Assembly (NCBI GenBank): GCA_963732905.1
Contig: CAVTBM010000006.1
Coordinates: forward strand, 310,001 to 374,000
Source: DASQZK01 sp963732905
Lineage (GTDB): Bacteria; Bacteroidota; Bacteroidia; Bacteroidales; GCA-2748055
DNA: 64,000 nucleotides
Direction of reading: 5' to 3'
The notes beneath the pieces are model-generated. The model saw only the letters and a list, made by a program, of their open reading frames with translations, was not told where the DNA came from and made no database searches. Positions 39,490 to 49,244 of the stretch are shown in pieces (the stretch's first letter is position 1; every line of letters starts with the position of its first letter). A program made the position numbers and the translations under genes.

Positions 39490-42158
39490 CTAAATCAGAA
39501 ACAGGCAAGCCATCAGAAACACAGTAGTCCCACCCAAAAATTTAAAACTGTACGTGAAATACGGCATCATCTGGTATAAACTTATTTGGTACAGGGCCTT
39601 TTTATCTGCGAACTGCCCCGGAATCGTCCCTATAGATCCAAAGGGCACTTTTTCTGTCGTATACATTATAGGCACCAATACTCCAGGCCCTGGAATCCTC
39701 TTCTTTCTTTATGAAAATTGATGCCAATATTCATTCTGTGTAATCGGGCATCCTGTAATTATTCCTCCTTTCTTAAACCTGCATATGAGGTTTTTGAAAG
39801 CCCTGTAGAAATTTCTTCAAGCGCAAAATTTAAAATGTACTTTTCTGTCCACAAACTTATGGCATTACCTGTTGCAAAAACCGAGGTTCTGCTGAAATCA
39901 ATCCTGTCGTTAAAATTTATTGATCACCACTAAGCTGATATCATTTCTCCGGTCTATTTGTAAGGAGAGTTCTGGTTAAAACTGATACCGTTAAATTGAC
40001 GCCAGGAATGTGACGATGTGTACGCAGCCACCCTGCAATTTTCCTGAATTTTTCCTTGCATAAAGTTGATGCGATACGCCCATCCTTTTCCCTGCACTAT
40101 ATCTTCTAGAAAATTGGCGATTGGGTACGCCCCCTCTTGAATGCTTTTACATTTTTCATGTTTTTATAGAAGCTTCCACTCAAAAATAATAGGAGTTTGA
40201 TGGCTGAGAGTCCATCCGAAAAGAATAATTCCATGACTTCAAAGGTCCAGGGGAATCTGTATAAGAAACTGATAAATCGATGGGTAAAGAAATACCTGAC
40301 AGGAATTGGTCTGCAGGTATTGGACCATCTTGGAAAATGAAGCTTTAAAAGCAAAGTTTGCCCGGGGAGAATATTTAGCTGAAATCCGGGGCTCCAAATT
40401 AGAATAAATTTCTTTCCGGTTCGGAATAGGGAATAATGAAATCCAATATTAGCATTAACTTTTTGGCCAATGCTTATATCATCTTCAAAATACAAAAGCT
40501 TCGTGGCCGGTAATGCGGACCGTGTTTGGGTATCCCTGCCCGGATCATTTTTTTGCGTGAAAGAAGAAGGCACAAAAAGAATGGTGATAATACCCCGTGC
40601 CAAATTTTATTATATGATTATGATTTGGGAAATAATCAAAATCTACCTTACCACTCAGGTCATAGATTCCGTTCAGAAACTCAAGCGAGTTATTGGTTAC
40701 ATCCTTGTTTGCCCCGATATATTCAGAGGCCTTGTTTTCATTTTTTAACGAAAAACGATAATTTGAATAGGACATGGTTGTGTTGGTAAACAGCTTATTG
40801 TTCACCATGTAATTCCATCGTAAATTGGTCGTAATATTTCCCCATTTCAGCTCATAAAGAGTATTAACCCTGGCACTATCCTCACTCATTGCCTGAGTGT
40901 AATGAAAAACGTCATTTCCCATATATGAACTTAGAAAAAGTCTGCTTTTATCAGAAAAACGATGGTTTATTTTCATGTTCAAATCGTAGAAGTAATAACC
41001 ATATTCACTTGTGAGGCCATCTCTTCTGGTGGTTAGAAATGGCCTGGCCAGCAAATCAAGATATGTCCGTCGCCCGGAGATAATAAAAGATGTGTTTTCG
41101 TTTTTTATGGGTCCTTCAAAAGTAAATTTGGAAGAGATAAGCCCGATAGAGCCTTCACCCTTAAATTCTTTATTGTTCCCCTCTTTCATGTTAATGTCGA
41201 TAAAAGACGAAGCCCTGCCCCCGTACCTTGCCGGGAAACCGCTTTTATACAAAGTCACATCTTTAATAGCATTTGAATTAAACACTGAGAAAAAACCAAA
41301 AAGGTGGTTTACATTGTACACCGGCACACCATCCAGAATAATCAGGTTTTGATCTGCGCCTCCACCCCTGACCACCAAACCACTTGAACCTTCGGTACCC
41401 GACTGCACGCCAGGCAATAACTGTAATGACTTAAGCACGTCTACCTCGCCAAGAAGCGCCGGTATTTGATTTACTTCCTTTGAGGTTACCTTTATTACAC
41501 TAAGCTGCGACCTCGTATTGTACTCCCTTTTTTTAGCTTCAATTTTCACCTCTCCTATCTCTGCATAAGGAACAAGTTTTATAAGCACAATTGTGTCAGA
41601 TTTAAGATCAATATCCTGCTCATACTGCTTATAGCCAACATATGATGTCACCAGTTGAACAGGACCTTCGGTCAATGTTAAACTATAAAAACCATACTTA
41701 TTTGATATTGTGCCAATAAGGTTGCGCTCATTATAAACACTCGCCCCTAATAACTTTTCACCACTTGAATTATCTTCAATATAACCACTTATGGTATACC
41801 TGACTTTTGGTTTCTGTGGCGTAAGGATTACTAAATCGTTGTATATAGTATACTCTATTTGAGCTTCCTCACCTAGCTTTCTCAGAATTTCATGCAGGGA
41901 TAAATTTGTGCTTTTAAAAATCACAGATTGCTTCAAAGGCAAATTTTTGTCATTGTACGAAAAGTTTACGGCATACTTGTTATGCAGCTCATCAAGCAAT
42001 TGGCCGATGGTTAATACATGATTTGAAATCCGGATTCTTTTGTCCGTATTAATTTCCTGGGCAATTAGAACAGGACCCATAAATACCCTGATAAAGAATA
42101 TGCACAGAATAATAACATATAACCGCCATTGTACCTGCCCTTTTATTGTAATATTCAT
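39490..42158 (-). pseudogene. STN-domain TonB-dependent receptor, frameshifted C-terminal barrel
   Basis: The intact N-terminal 530 residues (40545-42158) have a signal peptide, an STN secretin-like domain (HVLTIGQLLDELHNKYAVNF), a carboxypeptidase-like domain (ISGYIEDNSSGEKLLGASVY), and a plug with LPGVQSGTEGSSGLVVRGGG and PVYNVNHLFGFFSVFN. The barrel continues from about 40560 to 39490 in shifting frames (ISIGQKVNANIGFHYS, DRQFNGISFNQNSPYK-like text, SLYQMMPYFTYSFKF). The STN domain implies signalling through the adjacent FecR and ECF sigma factor. The barrel needs several frame changes, so the receptor is probably non-functional. Confidence 0.85.
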
Positions 42159-42208
42159 ATGCCTAATCTTAGAATTGATATTTTCTGTTTGAAGTGTTCA
42201 ACATCTTA

Positions 42209-43189
42209 TTACTTTCCCAGGGTTAAAATGACGGCGGTGTCAGAATATTGATATTGAATATTTAATGTTAGTTTCATAATATCCAGGACCTCTCCCAGCT
42301 TTTTATTGTCATAATTGGCCGTGAGATTAATTGGCTTTAACGCTTCACTGCCCAAATAAACTTTTGTTTTATAATGTTTGCTGAGTATTTTACAAACCTC
42401 TTCAAGGGGCGTTTTACTAAATGAGAGTTTCCCGGTTTTCCACGCCAGGAAATTGATATTCCGGTTCAGTTGTTTCTCCACACCCTGGTCATATTCTGAA
42501 AATAAACCTATCTCTCCTTTTTTAAGTACTACCCTGTTGTTTTTGTTTTCAATGCCGGAAAAAGCAACAATTCCTGTAACAACAGTTACCTGGACATCAC
42601 CCGACGGTTCGGACTTGACATCAAAAGATGTCCCCAATACCTTTGTTACTGAATTTCCTGCATGGACAATAAAAGGTTTTCTTCTATTATGTTCCACCTC
42701 AAAAAAGGCCTCACCCTCTAAATACACTTCCCTGGCTTTTGTATTGAACTCCTTCGGATATCGTATATCCGAAGCTACATTGAGCCATAACACAGTACCA
42801 TCATTCAGTTGCACTTTACGAACATTGTCACTTAAGTTTTTCACTTCCTGCCACACGGTTTTCGTCATTTTAACTTTAGCGTACAGTTGGTAGACAATAA
42901 AACCAAATGAGAGTGCAAGAACAAGAATTGCCGCAATTCGCTGAAATCTGGTGGCCAGTATTTTTAGTTTCTGTTTATTATTTCCGGTATGATTCCTGGT
43001 TTCCGGATTTACCCGCATCCATGCTTTTTCAAAATCAGGATCTTCACTATTATGAACACCTGTTTTTTCCCAGACATATTTTATCCTTTTAAATTCGTCC
43101 CTGTTTTTTTCAATCCACTTCTCTACTTCGCCCGTATCATAGCCTTTGTCATCATGATTCAGGAAAGCAATTATCTTATCTCTGTCCAT
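42209..43189 (-). CDS. FecR family anti-sigma factor
   Basis: The 326-residue product has an N-terminal cytoplasmic part with ERIKYVWEKTGVHN, a membrane segment (AAILVLALSFGFIVYQLY, about residues 90-107) and the periplasmic FecR domain: VQLNDGTVLWLNVASDIRYP, EVYLEGEAFFEVEHNRRKPF and GTSFDVKS. The C-terminus (LEEVCKILSKHYKTKVYLGS) is the DUF4974 STN-like domain that contacts the receptor's STN domain. It lies between the ECF sigma gene and the TonB receptor gene. Intact although the receptor is broken. Confidence 0.93.
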   Translation of the reverse strand: MDRDKIIAFLNHDDKGYDTGEVEKWIEKNRDEFKRIKYVWEKTGVHNSEDPDFEKAWMRVNPETRNHTGNNKQKLKILATRFQRIAAILVLALSFGFIVYQLYAKVKMTKTVWQEVKNLSDNVRKVQLNDGTVLWLNVASDIRYPKEFNTKAREVYLEGEAFFEVEHNRRKPFIVHAGNSVTKVLGTSFDVKSEPSGDVQVTVVTGIVAFSGIENKNNRVVLKKGEIGLFSEYDQGVEKQLNRNINFLAWKTGKLSFSKTPLEEVCKILSKHYKTKVYLGSEALKPINLTANYDNKKLGEVLDIMKLTLNIQYQYSDTAVILTLGK

Positions 43190-43315
43190 TATAATTGATT
43201 TTATGGGAAAAATAGACCCTTACTATATAGGACAAGAATATTTCATATGAGGGGGAGGACCGGGATAACCAATTTTCAGGACATCGGTCAAAGGAGAATT
43301 CAAACTATGGTTTCA

Positions 43316-43873
43316 TTACAATGGTATCTGATCCCAATGTTTGTTAAGAAAGGCTTTAATCTTTTTTATCGCTTCACTTATGTGAGACTTAACGGTTTCT
43401 TTTGATACATCCAGAGCGTCAGCTATTTCCTGGTATGTCATTTCTGTATTTCTTGATAAATGGAACATTTCTCTGCACCTGGGAGGAAGGGATGAAACGG
43501 CCTTTTGAATCAAATTATCAAGTTCTTCCAATTCAAGTGGCTGATCAGTAATTAATATATGGTTTTCACTGTCCGCATTGTTAATATTTACAAAATTGAT
43601 GTTGTTGATCTTGCTTTTCAGGTAGTTTATTGATCTGTTTTTTACCGATGCAAACAAATATGATTTTATTGATTTTTCAATAATCAAAACATCCCTGTTC
43701 TCCCATAAGGCAATAAAAACATCCTGCACAACTTCTTCGGCAACTTCTCTGTTTTCAAGGAATTTACGGGCAAAAAAATACAGATCTCTATAGTATAGCT
43801 CAAATAAGTGTTTATAAGCCTCTACATTGTTATTCCTTATCTGGGACAGGAAATGTTTATCTGTTGTCTGCAT
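43316..43873 (-). CDS. ECF RNA polymerase sigma factor (FecI-like)
   Basis: The 185-residue product has sigma region 2 (YYRDLYFFARKFLENREVAE followed by EVVQDVFIALWENRD) and region 4 (LPPRCREMFHLSRNTEMTYQ with EIADALDVSKETVKSHISEA as the helix-turn-helix). It is the Bacteroides-type ECF sigma (ECF-BACON-like) that pairs with FecR and an STN TonB receptor. Start at the ATG 43871-43873. The three-gene order sigma-FecR-receptor is standard. Confidence 0.95.
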   Translation of the reverse strand: MQTTDKHFLSQIRNNNVEAYKHLFELYYRDLYFFARKFLENREVAEEVVQDVFIALWENRDVLIIEKSIKSYLFASVKNRSINYLKSKINNINFVNINNADSENHILITDQPLELEELDNLIQKAVSSLPPRCREMFHLSRNTEMTYQEIADALDVSKETVKSHISEAIKKIKAFLNKHWDQIPL

Positions 43874-43965
43874 AAATCGATTTAAGCTTCAAGGCTTTTT
43901 TATTAATGCATTGTCCGGAAAGCTCAAAAAATCTGAATCAGCAATATCAGCCAAAGCCTTGTTTT

Positions 43966-43974
43966 CAAAGTATA
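43966..43974 (-). promoter_or_regulatory. Possible -7 promoter element of the ECF sigma gene
   Basis: TATACTTTG on the minus strand matches the Bacteroidota -7 consensus TAnnTTTG, about 93 bases before the sigma-factor start. No good -33 TTTG is visible, so this is tentative. Confidence 0.35.
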
Positions 43975-44089
43975 TTCAAAAGAATTCCCGGGGCTCTGCC
44001 GTTTTTTTGATTTTCAATTCTTCCAAATATAGCACTTTCCGCAGTATGATTTATGACCGGGTGTTATGGGCAAAGGATCCCCGCTAATT

Positions 44090-44785
44090 TCAAAACGGCA
44101 AATCCTCCCACCCCTCTTCATCATCCGTGATCTCCGCCTCTTCCAGATCATACCACCCCGACAACTGCAGCGCACACCGCTCCTCGGTGGTGCCGTGCGT
44201 GTCCCACCACTTTGCAAGGGAAACGCGAACAGTGGTGCCGGCCTCGATCTCTTCCACTGCCTCCGCGCAGCCTTTATAAGGCAGTTCGCGAAAACCACTT
44301 CCATTTGGGTACAGATACCTGGTGGATTTAAACTTCTCGCCGTCATTTTTTTGTCCGGTCAGGACCTGCCTTTTCAACGGCATGTCCGGAACCCAGAAAC
44401 CGACACTGTGGGCAGGTATTCCGGTGGCTTCGCTTATATAGCCGGCACCACCGGTGGTCCAGTTCAGAAAACCGTCGAAAAGCACATCCGTGGTTCCCCG
44501 CCACAACGGAACGCCCAGTTCTTCAAGCACACATGTAATCGGACAGGCATCGCCCGTATAAGACTGACTCAGCACAATCACATCCTCTATATGTGGCGGC
44601 CTTGCATCAGGCACAGGGACGAAAGAGATATCCCATATCTCCCCTACCTCAAATTCAGTGTCGGGGTACTGGTACCAGCCACCGGGATTCAATAACCGGA
44701 CGTACTGCCCGGTTCTCATTACGATGCCCCCAACGCAGAGGTATTGGAGGCCGTAATGCGTCTTGGATAAAATAAGGACCTGCAT
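44090..44785 (-). CDS. Dual-OB domain protein (DuOB family)
   Basis: A 231-residue protein starting MQVLILSKTHYGLQYLCVGG and containing MRTGQYVRLLNPGGWYQYPD, then WRGTTDVLFDGFLNWTTG and LPYKGCAEAVEEIEAGTTVR with ALQLSGWYDLEE near the end. This resembles the dual OB-fold family that occurs next to DUF488 genes. OB folds usually bind single-stranded nucleic acid; the biochemical role is unknown. It begins one base after the stop of the upstream DUF488 gene, so it is the last gene of a tight three-gene operon. Confidence 0.75.
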   Translation of the reverse strand: MQVLILSKTHYGLQYLCVGGIVMRTGQYVRLLNPGGWYQYPDTEFEVGEIWDISFVPVPDARPPHIEDVIVLSQSYTGDACPITCVLEELGVPLWRGTTDVLFDGFLNWTTGGAGYISEATGIPAHSVGFWVPDMPLKRQVLTGQKNDGEKFKSTRYLYPNGSGFRELPYKGCAEAVEEIEAGTTVRVSLAKWWDTHGTTEERCALQLSGWYDLEEAEITDDEEGWEDLPF

Positions 44786-44786
44786 T

Positions 44787-45263
44787 TTAAAGATGTTTTA
44801 TGTTGAAACCATTCTTTACAAGTTCATCCGCTACAAGTGACCGGTGACAGGCTTCCGGCCGCTCTTCCACGCAAAAGAACACTACGCGGCCCGCACCTCT
44901 GTTTTCCAGGGTTTGAATGAATGGTTTAACATCGAAGTGCTTCAGGATCTGTTTCCTGTAAGCATTCTTAAAAGCCCGGTTCAGGGTTTGCCGGACAGTA
45001 TTTTGTTCCCGGTTCTGCCGGTCGGCAGCCTTCTGGAGCTCCCGTATATCGGGTGTTGGGGCAAGAGCCCGGATATAAAGGTAATCGATACCCATCTCTT
45101 TCAGCCTGTCCTGCAACCGCCGGCTGTTGACGAAGGCGTAACGTTGCCCTCTTACACCCCGGCGTTGACGGATATCGCAGAATGTGTCAATGTCATTCTC
45201 AGCAAGCTTATTAAAAAATTCCCGCTCACCGGTATTGAATACACCGATGGTGAAGAACTCCAT
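44787..45263 (-). CDS. DUF488 family protein (second copy)
   Basis: A 158-residue protein (EFFTIGVFNTGEREFFNKLA, IDTFCDIRQRRGVRGQRYAF, VVFFCVEERPEACHRSLVAD). FCxExxPxxCHRS is the signature of DUF488, a small alpha/beta fold with conserved Cys and His. The DUF488 function is not established; its conserved Cys-His block suggests metal or nucleotide chemistry. It starts 2 bases after the stop of the other DUF488 gene and shows only moderate similarity to it. Confidence 0.88.
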   Translation of the reverse strand: MEFFTIGVFNTGEREFFNKLAENDIDTFCDIRQRRGVRGQRYAFVNSRRLQDRLKEMGIDYLYIRALAPTPDIRELQKAADRQNREQNTVRQTLNRAFKNAYRKQILKHFDVKPFIQTLENRGAGRVVFFCVEERPEACHRSLVADELVKNGFNIKHL

Positions 45264-45265
45264 GA

Positions 45266-45817
45266 TCAGTGCGGATTCCGTGAGGTGAAATCCGTTTCAT
45301 TGCCAAACAGGTCGGTTGTGCCATACCCGCCTGTCAGCTCATTCATCACGGTTTCCTGTGACTTTACCTTGTTTTCGCCGACGATATGGTTGACAGAGAC
45401 CCCCAGCTTCAGCAATTCCTGACCAATCAGTTTGCTGCGGTGGCACTCGTGAGGTTTGGATTCGCTGCACATCACAGCCAACAGGATCTGTTGCTCATTC
45501 GCAGTAACCAGCCTGTTCAGTCCTTCTTTAAAACCCGTTTTTCCCCTGATTCTTTCGTATACCACCTTTCCTTCTTCATCATAACAACTCCTGTCGTCGG
45601 GCATGCCTCCGAGCGTGTCACCGGCGAAAACGTATCTGAATCCGTTTTTCTCCATCAGGATCTCCAGGTCAGCTTTGTTAAATGCCGGGTTCCATTTCGA
45701 ATATGGCCTGGACCTGACGTCCATCAGAAAGGTAATGCCAAACGACCTTAGTTCGCTCAGAAAATCACCGGTTGATTTATTGCCGTGACCTATGGAATAA
45801 ATGGTTGATATTGACAT
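45266..45817 (-). CDS. DUF488 family protein (first copy)
   Basis: A 183-residue protein starting ISTIYSIGHGNKSTGDFLSE, with FLMDVRSRPYSKWNPAFN and AVMCSESKPHECHRSKLIGQ. TIGHSNKS/SIGHGNKS, DVRS-PxS and CxExxPxECHR are the canonical DUF488 motifs. First gene of the operon DUF488-DUF488-DuOB. The last 40 residues form an extra tail (NELTGGYGTTDLFGNETDF). Intact; no regulator or toxin domain next to it. Confidence 0.92.
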   Translation of the reverse strand: MSISTIYSIGHGNKSTGDFLSELRSFGITFLMDVRSRPYSKWNPAFNKADLEILMEKNGFRYVFAGDTLGGMPDDRSCYDEEGKVVYERIRGKTGFKEGLNRLVTANEQQILLAVMCSESKPHECHRSKLIGQELLKLGVSVNHIVGENKVKSQETVMNELTGGYGTTDLFGNETDFTSRNPH

Positions 45818-46097
45818 GATCCAAATGTATGAAAATTAATGCGTCATATTCCTAAAGGGACAATGCATGCTTTGTCGCTTCCGAAGGCATTTACAGGGGG
45901 AATTTTTCAAATTCTGTTTGGTTCATCGATACAGGATACAATATTCTTTTCCCGTCTTCTCTCCCCTTAATGTCAATTTCCACCAAATATCAGCGTCTGA
46001 TATTCAACTTTTTTAAAAAACTTTCATGACATCCGGAAAGGGTTGATATTCTTCGGGTTCAGAATGTCAACGTTCTGTAGAACAGGGTTTGGATGGA

Positions 46098-46559
46098 TCA
46101 CTGGTTCACTTTGTCACCGGATAAATTCTCCGGATCTATCTCCAGTATACGACAAATCCTGTCCGCAACCGGATACACCGGCAGGTAAAAAACCAGGAAC
46201 ACCACCATGTAGAGGATAAATATCTTATCGGATGTAACCATATACCCTATGGCCGAAAGCATGGCTACCCCCTCGATGAAGGCAATACGCAGGATCAGGG
46301 CCGACTGGTAAGCCGCCAGCCTGTCCCGGGGACTTTTCAACTTTATGACAGCCGCAATCTGTCGCTTATATATGACATAACCGGCAGAAATGGCAATGGC
46401 ACCCAATACGAGGTTAACGTAACTCAGCGCCATCTCCAGATTATCATGCGAGACCGGATTACCTTTTACCATCCTGTAATTTGCTATCAGGACTAACATA
46501 ACAGGCCCGAAAAGGGTGGTGAAATAGATGATCTTTAGGGTCCGGATATAGATTTTCAT
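46098..46559 (-). CDS. Four-helix integral membrane protein, unknown
   Basis: A 153-residue protein with about four hydrophobic segments (IIYFTTLFGPVMLVLIANY, YVNLVLGAIAISAGYVIY, LILRIAFIEGVAMLSAIGYM, ILYMVVFLVFYLPVYPVA) and a short polar tail. It resembles uncharacterised membrane proteins of Bacteroidota. No catalytic motif. Free-standing. Confidence 0.7.
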   Translation of the reverse strand: MKIYIRTLKIIYFTTLFGPVMLVLIANYRMVKGNPVSHDNLEMALSYVNLVLGAIAISAGYVIYKRQIAAVIKLKSPRDRLAAYQSALILRIAFIEGVAMLSAIGYMVTSDKIFILYMVVFLVFYLPVYPVADRICRILEIDPENLSGDKVNQ

Positions 46560-46995
46560 AACAAAAATGATTTAACGTTTTCAGGATGTAAAAGACAGAA
46601 TCCGCCTCGTGGCCAATTGGCAACAGACTATCCCCTGCTGAAACGGAACCTTTGAGACATTCACATCCCGTTTCCGGCATTTCCCGGTCCTCTGCATTGC
46701 AGTCTGCCATCTCCGGTTTAATCCCCTAAGGTAACATTTTCATGAAAAACCGGGTCAAGGTCATGAAAATTGTATCCGGTCTTTTTAGGATAATTGAAAA
46801 AACAGGTTATAAATCCCTGCCCTGAACTTCAGGATTGTAACTCAGGCCTACCCCCGAAGGAGTTGGTGGACAACGGCTGCATAAGGGGTATTGACAATGA
46901 AAAAAACCGGATCGTATCTGTTTGATTTGTACCGGACAGGAAAAGAATCCGGAAAGGATGTGTGAACATGATCAGTAATACAACCTGCGGGCAGT
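46560..46995. other. Intergenic region
   Basis: No gene or notable signal seen. Confidence 0.35.
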
Positions 46996-47343
46996 TCATT
47001 CCGCATCTTTCTCAACCTTCCACCGTTGGACCTCTACATCCCGGCCATCTTTGCGCCACTGAGTAATCTTCCGGTTTGCCAGGGCCATGGCGGCTGCTTC
47101 CGGTTCCTTATAGTAATACAACACATCGCCGCTTTGAAGCAGTCCGTTAACGAATATCACGCAGTACCAGATATTCCCGTCGATACTGCCATATCCTTTG
47201 CCCTTACCCAGTTTGGATCTGATCTCCAAGCATATCTTTTCGCCCCCTATCAGGCAGTTCACCAGCATTACCGCTGATTGCCCGGGCGTACCGCAAGGCT
47301 GGCTTTGCTTTTTTGGTTTATGTTTCCCGGCTTGTTCTTCCAT
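46996..47343 (-). CDS. Conserved hypothetical small protein
   Basis: A 115-residue protein with a polar start (EEQAGKHKPKKQSQPC), a beta-rich middle (GGEKICLEIRSKLGKGKGYG, IWYCVIFVNGLLQSGDVLYY) and a basic helical end (ANRKITQWRKDGRDVEVQRW). Unrecognised. It sits next to the inverted-repeat-bounded array, and its closeness may be accidental. Confidence 0.5.
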   Translation of the reverse strand: MEEQAGKHKPKKQSQPCGTPGQSAVMLVNCLIGGEKICLEIRSKLGKGKGYGSIDGNIWYCVIFVNGLLQSGDVLYYYKEPEAAAMALANRKITQWRKDGRDVEVQRWKVEKDAE

Positions 47344-47599
47344 GACGTCGGATTTCTGGGGTTAAACTCATGTCCAGGTTTTGTTTCGTACTGTGTGCTG
47401 CATCTTGACTCAATTGAGAATGAAATGGTTGCCTGGAGGAAGAGCTAAAGCATAGGGAAGTTCAGGAGAACGGATGCAGGAAGAGGGCGCTGAGGAAACC
47501 GGGCGTGCGAGGGGCAATTTAGGAAGTGACCCGCCGTCCAACACACTGCTGTCTGACCTCTGCCCTTTGTCCGGGACCAGGTTGAGTTGGGGCAAAGTA

Positions 47600-47819
47600 A
47601 GGGGCTCTGTCATTCTTAGGATGTCTTTTCTTGAAAAAGGGGCCCTCCCCCGCCTTCCAAACCGTCCGCCCTTAATAGCAAACACCCCAAAAATCTCAGC
47701 GTCCCGTTTTTGACTTTTTGACGAAAAGTTATCAACTACTCCAAAATCATGAAGAGCATTTTGATGAATGATTGAATTTTCTGTGAATAATTTTTGATGA
47801 CTGCAATAATATTTCAGTG
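47600..47819 (+). repeat. Left arm of the inverted repeat bounding the 119-bp array
   Basis: The arm runs from the CTTAGGATG region (47615) through GGGCCCTCCCCCGCCTTCC and GACGAAAAGTTATCAACT to CTGCAATAATATTTCAGT (47818). Its reverse complement recurs at 49245-49475 with high similarity, including a perfect block of about 40 bp around the GGGGGAGGGCCCC core. No gene. Confidence 0.85.
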
Positions 47820-47871
47820 AAAATGCGTAGGGGGATGGGAAGAAGAGAAGAAGTTAAGAAGTGAAGAGGGG

Positions 47872-49190
47872 GAAAAAAGAATAATCCATGTAATTGTGTC
47901 GAACCACGGAGTGGTAGCCCAGGTAGTATAACCACGGTTTTGCCATGATGGGGATGACAGGTGAAAGACGCAAGTACGAAGAGGAAAAAAGAATGATCCC
48001 TGGAATCTCCTCCGAACCGCGGAGCGGTAACCCATGCATAGCCACGGTTTTGCCCGTGGTGGGTATGACCGGTGAATGATGAAAGACGTAAAGACGAAAA
48101 GAAAAAAGAATAATCACCGGAATCAATCCCCCGAACCGCGGAGCGGTAGCCCACGCATAGCCACGGTTTTGCCCGTGGTGGGGATAACCGGTGAATGATG
48201 AAAGACGTAAAGACGAAAAGAAAAAAGAATAATCACCGGAATCAATCCCCCGAACCGCGGAGCGGTAACCCATGCATAGCCACGGTTTTGCCCGTGGTGG
48301 GGATAACCGGTGAATGATGAAAGACGTAAAGACGAAAAGAAAAAAGAATAATCCCCGGAATCAATCCCCCGAACCGAGGAGCGGTAACCCATGCATAGCC
48401 ATGGTTTTGCCCGTGGTGGGTATGACCGGTGAATGATGAAAGACGTAAAGACGAAAAGAAAAAAGAATAATCACCGGAATCACTCCTCCGAACCGCAGAG
48501 CGGTAACCCATGCATAGCCACGGTTTTGCCCGTGGTGGGGATGACCGGTGAATGATGAAAGACGTAAAGACGAAAAGAAAAAAGAATAATCCCCGGAATC
48601 ACTCCTCCGAACCGCGGAGCGGTAACCCATGCATAGCCACGGTTTTGCCCGTGGTGGGGATAACCGGTGAATGATGAAAGACCTAAAGACGAAAAGAAAA
48701 AAGAATAATCACCGGAATCAATCCCCCGAATCGCAGAGCGGTAACCCATGCATAGCCACGGTTTTGCCCGTGGTGGGGATAACCGGTGAATGATGAAAGA
48801 CGTAAGGACGAAAGAAAAAAGAATAATCACCGGAATCAATCCCCCAACCGCGGAGCGGTAACCAATGCATAGCCACGGTTTTGCCCGTGGTGGGAATGAC
48901 CGGTGAACGATGAAAGACGTAAAGACGAAAAGAAAAAAGAATGATCCCCGGAATCACTCCTCCGAACCGCAGAGCGGTAACCCATGCATAGCTACGGTTT
49001 TGCCCGTGGTGGGTATGACCGGTGAATGATGAAAGACGCAAGGACGAAAAGAAAAAGGAATAATCCATGTAATTGTGTCCCCGAACCACGGAGTGGTAGC
49101 CCATGCATAACCACGGTTTTGCCCGTGGTGGGAATGACCGGTGAAAGACGCAAGTACGAAGAGGAAAAAGAATGATTCCCTGGAATCAAC
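47872..49190 (+). repeat. Tandem array of about eleven 119-bp units
   Basis: GGTTTTGCC recurs every 119 bp (about 47936, 48044, 48167, 48286, 48405, 48524, 48643, 48762, 48880, 48998, 49112). Each unit carries the hairpin ACCGC-GGA-GCGGT, the hairpin CCACGG-TTTTGC-CCGTGG, ACCGGTGAATGATGAAAGAC and an A-rich AAAAGAAAAAAGAATAATC stretch. Units 2-10 are about 95% alike. Units 1 and 11 share a variant (CATGTAATTGTGT, ACCACGGAGTGGTAGCCC and a GCAAGTACGAAGAGG end) absent from the middle ones. Period 119 is not a multiple of 3, so the long open frames seen here (MGYRSAVRG..) are shadows. Array is GC-balanced and non-coding. Confidence 0.92.
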
Positions 49191-49244
49191 ACGTGGAAAA
49201 TTTTATTCCTGTTCAGAAACTCGAAAGGGTCCTATACGAAAAAG

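Noticed and set aside
44014..44346. Minus-strand 110-codon frame overlapping the dual-OB gene
   Set aside because: Shadow frame; low-complexity Arg-rich translation on top of the real gene.
47872..49190. Array as a CRISPR
   Set aside because: Units are 119 bp and nearly identical throughout; there are no short repeats with unique spacers and no cas genes.
47747..49192. Many open frames on the minus strand in the 48 kb region (MGYRSAVRG... families)
   Set aside because: They are translations of the 119-bp tandem repeat; the period is not a multiple of 3, they stop after about two units, and no start or domain is consistent.
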